Below, in pieces: positions 24,117 to 29,002 of a stretch of 29,002 bases of DNA. Source of the DNA: RFTU01 sp032122355 (GTDB lineage: Bacteria; Pseudomonadota; Gammaproteobacteria; Burkholderiales; Burkholderiaceae_C); the NCBI GenBank assembly GCA_032122355.1, contig JAUMCS010000004.1:1-29002 (forward strand), read 5' to 3'. Below the pieces are notes generated by a model. It worked only from the letters and a program-made list of their open reading frames with translations, did no database searches and had not been told where the DNA came from. The stretch's first letter is position 1; each line of letters begins with the position of its first letter. Both the position numbers and the translations under genes were made by a program.

Positions 24117-25342
24117 ATCACGCCATTGATCCTGACTCATTGCCGGAGTGGGCGCATTGGTTGGCTTTGCTTGAAACCCCTGGCGTCGGTCGGGAAACGG
24201 CACGCCGGCTTTTGCAAGCGATTGGCACGCCACAAGCTGTCCTGCAAACACCCACCGAAGCTATTTGCCGCGTTTTAGGCTCTGCATCGGCGCAGGCCCA
24301 AACCATAGCGCAAGGTTTAGCAACGGCCTATACTCGCTCGGCTGAGCTTATTCACCGAACTGAGCATTGGTTGCAGGCCAGCGATCGGCGCCATATCTGT
24401 GCCCTAGGCGATGCGCACTATCCGCCGGCACTTTTGGAGATCGCAGATCCTCCCCTTTTGCTTTATCTGGAAGGGCGCAGTGAACTGCTGGGGGCGATGA
24501 GTATTGCGGTGGTGGGAAGCCGCAGAGCCACGGTGCAAGGCATCGAAAACGCCCGTCATTTCAGCGCCGAACTCAGCCGTGCGGGTATGGCTGTGGTGTC
24601 GGGCTTGGCCTTGGGTATTGATGCGGCTGCACATGAAGGTGCGTTGCAAGCCGTGGGCAGTACCATTGCGGTGATCGGAACGGGGTTGGATGAGGTGTAT
24701 CCTCCCCGAAATCGGGCTTTAACTCAACAAATTCAAGCGCAGGGCTTGATCATCAGTGAGTATGCGATAGGTACACCGGCGTTAAAAGAGCACTTCCCTC
24801 AGCGCAATCGTATCATTGCCGGATTAAGCCGAGGTACCTTGGTGGTGGAGGCGTCATTGCCATCGGGCTCACTGATTACGGCACGATTAGCTACCGAATC
24901 AGGGCGCGACGTTTTTGCTATACCGGGTTCAATTCATGCGCCACAATCACGCGGATGTCATGCCCTGATCAAGCAAGGGGCAGCATTGGTGGAGTCCGCA
25001 GATGATGTTTTGGAGGGCTTAGCGTGGAGCCCTGTGACCCAGCGGAAAAAAGCCCCCTCGCATCATCAAGCCTCTTTGCCATTGGCGATGCCTGAGCATT
25101 TTGAGCCATCGGCTTCTGTGTATTCCACCACATCAGCAGCAAAGCCTGCTTTGGCAGCCCAGCTCAGTGAGCATCAAACGGCATTCCTTCACTTACTGGG
25201 GCATGATCCTCAAACCTTAGATACCTTAACAGTCCGCAGCCAGATGGCTACTCCTCAATTATTGGCTTTATTGATGGAGCTTGAAATTCAAGGAGTGGTC
25301 GAGTGCTTGCCGGGCGGGTTTTATCAACAATGCATACCCTAA
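24113..25342 (+). CDS. dprA: DNA-processing protein DprA (Smf)
   Basis: DprA binds incoming single-stranded DNA during natural transformation and loads RecA. The 409-residue protein has an N-terminal SAM-like part (LETPGVGRETARRLL), the Rossmann-like core with IAVVGSRRATVQG, SGLALGIDAAAHEGAL, VIGTGLDEVYPPRNRAL, HFPQRNRIIAGLSRGTLVVEA and SGSLITARLATESGRDVFAIPGS. It ends in a winged-helix domain of about 70 residues (EHQTAFLHLLGHDPQTLDTL onward) joined by a linker. All core motifs are intact. It starts in the stop of the gene before and overlaps galE by 13 bp. Confidence 0.97.
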   Translation: MNHAIDPDSLPEWAHWLALLETPGVGRETARRLLQAIGTPQAVLQTPTEAICRVLGSASAQAQTIAQGLATAYTRSAELIHRTEHWLQASDRRHICALGDAHYPPALLEIADPPLLLYLEGRSELLGAMSIAVVGSRRATVQGIENARHFSAELSRAGMAVVSGLALGIDAAAHEGALQAVGSTIAVIGTGLDEVYPPRNRALTQQIQAQGLIISEYAIGTPALKEHFPQRNRIIAGLSRGTLVVEASLPSGSLITARLATESGRDVFAIPGSIHAPQSRGCHALIKQGAALVESADDVLEGLAWSPVTQRKKAPSHHQASLPLAMPEHFEPSASVYSTTSAAKPALAAQLSEHQTAFLHLLGHDPQTLDTLTVRSQMATPQLLALLMELEIQGVVECLPGGFYQQCIP

Positions 25343-26382
25343 ATACCACTGTTTTAGTCACGGGCGGGGCTGGTTATATTGGCTCGCATACGGTTTTGGC
25401 CTTATTAGAGGCTGGTTATCAGGTGATTGTGCTGGATAACTTATGCAATAGCTCGAGTGAATCATTGCAGCGCGTGGCGCAAATTGCGGGCACACCGCCT
25501 ATTTTTGTGCACGGCGATATTCGAGATAGGGCATTGCTGGATCAGCTATTTGGCACCTACCCTATTCAATCGGTATTGCACTTTGCGGGCTTGAAAGCGG
25601 TGGGTGAAAGCGTGCAACAACCTTTGCGCTACTATGATCATAATGTTTATGGTAGCACCGTGCTTTTGCAAGCTATGGCGGCGGCTGGTGTATTTGAGTT
25701 GGTGTTTAGCTCATCGGCCACCGTATACGGTGAGCCAGCACAAATGCCGATCGCTGAGACTTGCCCGACAGGGCAGCCAACCAACCCCTACGGCCGCAGC
25801 AAGCTCATGGTAGAAGATATCTTGCGCGATGTAGCTCGATCAGAGCCACGCTGGCGAATGGCGATTTTGCGCTACTTTAATCCGGTAGGGGCACATGAGA
25901 GCGGCTTAATCGGCGAAGACCCCAATGGAATACCGAATAATTTAGTGCCCTATATCGCCCAGGTGGCAGTGGGCAAGTTGCCCGAGTTGGCCGTTTTTGG
26001 GGATGACTATGCAACCGTTGATGGCACGGGGATGCGTGACTACATTCACGTAGTTGATTTGGCGCATGGCCACTTATGCGCACTGCGTGCTTTGCAAACA
26101 AGGTCGGGCCCGCATATATGGAACCTAGGTACGGGGCAGGGTTACAGTGTGCTGCAAATGATAGCTGCATTTGAGGCGGCTTGCAGCCGGCGAATTCCGT
26201 ATCGTGTTGCCCCAAGGCGGGCGGGCGATATTGCTATTTGCTATGCCAACCCCAGTAAAGCGCAAATAGAGCTTCACTGGAAAGCCGATAGAACCTTGGC
26301 GCAGATGATGTGTGACACCTGGCGGTGGCAGTCGGGGCATCCGAATGGGTATGGGGTCGCAAAACACAATGATCGTGATTAA
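25330..26382 (+). CDS. galE: UDP-glucose 4-epimerase GalE
   Basis: GalE interconverts UDP-glucose and UDP-galactose for polysaccharide and LPS sugars. The 350-residue short-chain dehydrogenase has the NAD loop VTGGAGYIGSHT (residues 10-21), LHFAGLKAVGES, the catalytic S129 in SSSATVYG, Y154 and K158 (PYGRSK), RYFNPVGAHESG and GMRDYIHVVDLAHGH. The frame is open to a GTG at 25303, but ATG 25330 gives the normal N-terminus. It starts inside dprA, an unusual neighbour for it, and its stop is 9 bp from the stop of the convergent pseudogene. Confidence 0.97.
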   Translation: MHTLNTTVLVTGGAGYIGSHTVLALLEAGYQVIVLDNLCNSSSESLQRVAQIAGTPPIFVHGDIRDRALLDQLFGTYPIQSVLHFAGLKAVGESVQQPLRYYDHNVYGSTVLLQAMAAAGVFELVFSSSATVYGEPAQMPIAETCPTGQPTNPYGRSKLMVEDILRDVARSEPRWRMAILRYFNPVGAHESGLIGEDPNGIPNNLVPYIAQVAVGKLPELAVFGDDYATVDGTGMRDYIHVVDLAHGHLCALRALQTRSGPHIWNLGTGQGYSVLQMIAAFEAACSRRIPYRVAPRRAGDIAICYANPSKAQIELHWKADRTLAQMMCDTWRWQSGHPNGYGVAKHNDRD

Positions 26383-26391
26383 GTAGGGGTT

Positions 26392-26982
26392 TTAACCAAT
26401 GATTGTTAAACTCGGGCTGACAATGAGTTGCGCATAAGTATTATTATGGTTGTAAACTGAGTATATGTTTGTGCCATCGCTTACTTGACCAGCTGATGTC
26501 CAGGAGAGTGCCCAATTTTCGACTTGAACTTGGTCATTCACACCCCCTTTGATAATTAATTGATGGCGGCTAAGGGTATCTGCAAAGGCTGTGCTTGCTC
26601 CCACATTGCTCCAGCCTTTGAGTGTGTTGAAGACATTCATGCCACTCATATCAAGCAAATCGGTGAGGTTGAGATTTAAGGTGTTGGCCGCTGCATCGGT
26701 GGCCATGTCAATGATTTCAATACTTTCAATGCGGCTATGGCCATCGGGGGTAGCACCGCCTGCGTTTTTGATGGCTGTTAAATCAAGGTTAGCGGCGTTT
26801 TGTAGTTGTAGGGTATCGATACCACTGCCACCATCAATACGTGACAGCCGATTGATATTGCCGCCAGTGCCCATTTGGTTGATAGCGTTCCTCAAAAAAG
26901 CCCCGCCCATACTGCCGAAGCTGACATAGCTGCAGCCGGCATCAGTGCCCCCGGCGGGATCAGCGTAAACCCAGATTTCACA
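26392..26982 (-). pseudogene. C-terminal remnant of an FG-GAP/RTX-like surface protein
   Basis: This minus-strand frame runs from a stop at 26983-26985 down to 26392. Its first residues (EIWVYADPAGGTDAGCSYVSFGS) look like the end of an FG-GAP repeat. After a jump comes the C-terminal module common at the end of giant repeat adhesins: IDGGSGIDTLQL, SRIESIEIIDMATDAAANTLNLNLTDLLDMSGMNVFN, RHQLIIKGGVNDQVQVENWALS and YSVYNHNNTYAQLIV. The many FG-GAP repeats, export signal and calcium-binding nonapeptides expected upstream are missing. The ATG at 26910 is internal and not a real start. It is read as the tail left after deletion, next to insertion-sequence remnants. Confidence 0.72.
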
Positions 26983-27090
26983 TTAGCGATCATTTCCAAT
27001 GGAAGCCATTAGTGCAAAAGATTGATTTTAATGATCTATTCTGGTTTTTTTGGCATACTAGTCGAGTAAGTTTTTCTTCTGTGGATAAGT

Positions 27091-27213
27091 ATGGCATTCG
27101 AACTGCGATTTAACGATAAGGAAGTGACTGCTTGGGGCGGTTTAGCGTTGCTCAAACGTATGCTTGATCAGTTGGGTTTTACGGCTGCGTTGCAAAATTC
27201 TGGGTTGGAATAA
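27091..27213 (+). pseudogene. Start of an IS1380-like transposase gene, truncated after 40 codons
   Basis: ATG 27091 opens a 40-residue frame with AWGGLALLKRMLDQLGF, the N-terminal segment of IS1380-type transposases. It ends at SGLE where it runs into the IS30 fragment and meets TAA at 27211. The DDE catalytic domain is absent, so it cannot transpose. About 100 bp upstream (26986-27090) without a gene may be the left end of that element, but I could not make out its terminal repeat. Confidence 0.6.
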
Positions 27214-27295
27214 TCGACTCCGTAAAAGATTAGGATTCAGAACACCTGCAGAGGTGCTTCATCAATCCCTAGCCCGCGTTGCACCTCGTACTTGA
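27209..27295 (+). pseudogene. End of an IS30-family transposase gene (28 codons)
   Basis: In a second frame the bases read NNRLRKRLGFRTPAEVLHQ, then SLARVAPRT and a stop at 27293-27295. This is the standard C-terminus of IS30-family transposases (LNxRPRKxLGxxTPxEV). Everything upstream of it in that gene is missing and replaced by the IS1380-like start. The family's right end would lie just beyond the stop. It is a dead remnant. Confidence 0.75.
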
Positions 27296-27320
27296 ATCCG
27301 CCGTGATTTACACATATAAT
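27292..27320 (+). promoter_or_regulatory. Possible hybrid promoter at the IS30 remnant end
   Basis: TTGAAT (27292-27297), which contains the IS30 stop codon, is separated by exactly 17 bp from a perfect TATAAT (27315-27320). Transcription would begin near 27327, 24 nt before the ATG of the following gene. A second TATAAT (27339-27344) lies 6 nt before that ATG and would give a leaderless message, but it lacks a good -35 box. Confidence 0.6.
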
Positions 27321-27350
27321 TTCACATCTTCATTCAATTATAATTTCCAC

Positions 27351-27399
27351 ATGTCTAATCAAAGCAGTAGCGATTTGGCGATGTTCAATCAAAGCAGTA
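27351..27399 (+). repeat. Duplicated gene start: two copies at 30-bp spacing
   Basis: ATGTCTAATCAAAGCAGTA (27351) and ATGTTCAATCAAAGCAGTA (27381) differ at two of 19 positions and lie 30 bp (ten codons) apart in the same frame. Each begins with ATG, so the gene has two equivalent in-frame starts and a repeated NQSS peptide. Confidence 0.8.
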
Positions 27400-27992
27400 C
27401 CCCCATCGAACAACTTCAGTGTTCCACCATAGAAGCAGCTAAGCTACTTGGCTTAGCTGTCCGTTCCGTTCAGCTCATGGTTGATCGCGGCGATCTCAAA
27501 GCATGGAAAACCCCAGGCGGTCACCGGCGCATCTCACGCGAATCTATTCAAGCTTGGCTCAAGTCACGTGAAATTCACCCTGCCAATCAGATTTTTACTC
27601 AAACCAATGATGGTTCCAATGTAGGTCAACCCACACCCAAACTACTCATCATTGACACCAGTCTTGACTCACGCAACGGATTGTCGGTTTTTTTCAAGGA
27701 AAACTTCCCCACCTATCAAATTCATTTTTCTACTGATCCCATTCTGGGCTTAACCATGCTGGATGTGATCAAACCTTCAGCTATCATTTTTTCATTGCCC
27801 TTGAAAGATGTGGATGTAGGCAGTTTAATACAAACCTTACAGACCAAATCTGATTTTGCTAACTACCAAATACTTGCACTAGAAGAAATGAATGCATCGC
27901 ATCCTCAGTCGACTGAATTAAAGAGCCGAAACATCACGATGATTTCGCGCCCTCATTTACGCAGTCAGCTTGAGACCTTATTCCCGCAATAA
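27351..27992 (+). CDS. Helix-turn-helix (excisionase/MerR-like) protein with degenerate receiver domain
   Basis: This is a probable DNA-binding regulator of unknown target. Of its 213 residues, about 23-72 form an excisionase/MerR-type winged helix (STIEAAKLLGLAVRSVQLMV, then TPGGHRRISRESIQAWL). Residues 96-213 resemble a response-regulator receiver: KLLIIDTSLDS (first strand), AIIFSLPLKDVD (third), YQILALEE (fourth), ITMISRPHLRSQL (fifth). The phospho-acceptor aspartate is replaced by serine (about S148), the Thr/Ser of strand four is missing, and the strand-five lysine is arginine (R200). Phosphorylation is therefore unlikely. ATG 27351 is chosen; 27381 is a second option. No Shine-Dalgarno sequence is seen. 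It sits 6 bp before rsuA and downstream of IS remnants. Confidence 0.82.
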   Translation: MSNQSSSDLAMFNQSSTPIEQLQCSTIEAAKLLGLAVRSVQLMVDRGDLKAWKTPGGHRRISRESIQAWLKSREIHPANQIFTQTNDGSNVGQPTPKLLIIDTSLDSRNGLSVFFKENFPTYQIHFSTDPILGLTMLDVIKPSAIIFSLPLKDVDVGSLIQTLQTKSDFANYQILALEEMNASHPQSTELKSRNITMISRPHLRSQLETLFPQ

Positions 27993-27998
27993 TTACCT

Positions 27999-28706
27999 AT
28001 GCATCTGATTCAAGCCCTTTTTAAACAAGGGTTTGGAACTCGGCGGGCCTGTGCAGCATTAATTGAGCGTGGCGAAGTTTTTTTATCAGGCCAGCCATGC
28101 ACTGATCCGCTCCAAGAGGTTGATACCCATAATCTCACATTAGAAATTCAAGGCGTCGAATGGCCATACCGAGATCCCGCCATTATTGCGCTTAACAAAC
28201 CTGCTGGCTATGAATGTTCACGTCAGCCCCAACAATATCCCAGCGTACTCAGCTTGCTACCGGAACCCCTAAGGCGCAGAAATGTGCAACCCGTGGGCCG
28301 ATTAGATGCTGATACCACAGGCTTGCTTTTACTGACCGATGATGGTGGCTTGATACACAAGCTCACCTCGCCTAAACACCATGTCCCCAAGGTTTATCAG
28401 GTAGGTTGTAAGCACCCCGTGTCAAACCAACAGCTTAACCAGCTGATCAATGGCGTCGTGCTCAATGATGATCCTGAGCCGGTTTGCGCCCAGAGCGTCA
28501 CTCGCTTGACCTCACACCACATTCAGCTCACGCTCACACAAGGCAAATATCATCAAGTCAAACGCATGATAGCCGCCGCGGGCAATCGCGTAGAAAGCTT
28601 GCATCGCCTACAAATCGGCCATTTGCAATTAGCCCCCGAACTCAAACCCAGCCAATGGAACTGGGTAGATTTAGAACAAATCCTTCCTCATTTGCCACCC
28701 CTATAA
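27999..28706 (+). CDS. rsuA: 16S rRNA pseudouridine(516) synthase RsuA
   Basis: RsuA converts U516 of 16S rRNA to pseudouridine. The 235 residues have an N-terminal S4-like RNA-binding part (QALFKQGFGTRRACAALIERGEVFLSG), then the synthase domain with ALNKPAGYECS, the catalytic motif VGRLDADTTGLLLLT (aspartate D103), HHVPKVYQV and QGKYHQVKRMIAAAGNRVESLHR. This combination and length fit RsuA better than the larger RluB or shorter RluE. No Shine-Dalgarno sequence is visible, and the start lies 6 bp after the helix-turn-helix gene, so the two may be co-transcribed. Confidence 0.92.
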   Translation: MHLIQALFKQGFGTRRACAALIERGEVFLSGQPCTDPLQEVDTHNLTLEIQGVEWPYRDPAIIALNKPAGYECSRQPQQYPSVLSLLPEPLRRRNVQPVGRLDADTTGLLLLTDDGGLIHKLTSPKHHVPKVYQVGCKHPVSNQQLNQLINGVVLNDDPEPVCAQSVTRLTSHHIQLTLTQGKYHQVKRMIAAAGNRVESLHRLQIGHLQLAPELKPSQWNWVDLEQILPHLPPL

Positions 28707-28737
28707 CTTGCTGAACACTTCAGGCTAAATCCGGCAG

Positions 28738-29001
28738 TTACCCCGTTGCCAGGGTCATATGAGATGGAGGAAATGGGCCCAATTTGGGTGCAATTTTATT
28801 GCTGACATATCGCAACAACAGAGCCCAACGGTCTTCTGCTTTGAACTGCTCCGCAGCGTCTTTGATATGCCGAATGGCCGCATAGATGTTTGCCATCAGA
28901 GATTTGAGCGCATGAGTCTTGCCATGTATGGGGGTAAGATATAGCGTAGTCTGGCCACCATGATGGGCTACCGTGCCTACTGCTGACAGTAGCAGTGGTC
29001 G
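28738..29001 (-). CDS. C-terminal part of an unidentified protein (enters from right edge)
   Basis: This minus-strand frame is open for 87 codons from the window edge to a TAA at 28738-28740. It reads from RPLLLSAVGTVAHHGGQ through HGKTHALKSLMANIYAAIRH to DRWALLLRYVSNKIAPKLG and ends SHMTLATG. It has the residue mix of a real protein, with two likely helices, and is more convincing than the plus-strand frame opposite (28759-28944). I do not recognise the family. It converges on rsuA with 31 bp between the stops, and no terminator is visible there. Confidence 0.5.
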   Translation of the reverse strand, partial: RPLLLSAVGTVAHHGGQTTLYLTPIHGKTHALKSLMANIYAAIRHIKDAAEQFKAEDRWALLLRYVSNKIAPKLGPFPPSHMTLATG

Positions 29002-29002
29002 G

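Noticed and set aside
26400..26910. Start of a complete 172-aa gene at ATG 26910 (minus strand)
   Set aside because: The similarity continues upstream of that ATG to 26982, and no ribosome site is present, so it is a remnant rather than a whole gene.
26986..27090. Left terminal inverted repeat of the IS1380-like element
   Set aside because: The palindrome TTCCAATGGAA and nearby AT-rich sequence were considered, but no matching right end exists in the window to confirm it.
28759..28944. 61-codon plus-strand frame after rsuA
   Set aside because: The opposite strand has a longer frame open to the edge with more protein-like composition, and this frame has no start signal or motif.

Overview
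The window looks like a chromosomal segment of a betaproteobacterium, most likely Burkholderiales. The evidence is the gene order of the division and cell wall (dcw) cluster (mraZ to lpxC in one direction), the unusually long MurD (530 aa), groESL next door on the opposite strand, and a dprA gene preceded by the remnant of the LysM-type protein usual in this order. The base composition is moderate (near 50% GC by eye). I cannot name a genus.

Left edge (1-2640): the 3' end of a group II intron (end of its reverse transcriptase/maturase plus RNA domains V and VI) lies just beyond the terminator of groEL. groES-groEL run leftward from a composite heat-shock control region: a sigma-32-type promoter that also reads as a sigma-70 promoter, followed immediately by a CIRCE operator (HrcA site).

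Middle (2807-21272): a strong promoter overlapped by four GTGG boxes at an exact 10-bp period (probable MraZ operator) drives mraZ-rsmH-ftsL-ftsI-murE-murF-mraY-murD-ftsW-murG-murC-ddl-ftsQ-ftsA-ftsZ-lpxC. Most joints overlap by 1-10 bp, so translation is probably coupled. These genes make the cytoplasmic and lipid-linked peptidoglycan precursors, the septal synthase and the Z-ring, with lipid A synthesis at the end. The notable defect is murE: its reading frame breaks in the C-terminal domain at about 7520, where roughly 10 nt are missing compared with the family, although the rest of the domain is intact in the -1 frame.

Right-middle (21351-26382): a three-gene redox operon (small cytochrome c, FccA-like cytochrome c, Tat-exported FccB flavoprotein of flavocytochrome c sulfide dehydrogenase), then a LysM-less relative of the protein usually found before dprA, then dprA and galE.

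Right edge (26392-29002): a patch of decayed and mobile DNA. It holds an antisense remnant of an FG-GAP/RTX-like surface protein, a 40-codon start of an IS1380-like transposase joined to the last 28 codons of an IS30-family transposase, and then a helix-turn-helix gene with a degenerate receiver domain. The promoter of that gene appears to take its -35 box from the IS30 end. rsuA follows, and an unidentified reading frame enters from the right edge on the minus strand. No tRNA, rRNA or CRISPR array was seen.
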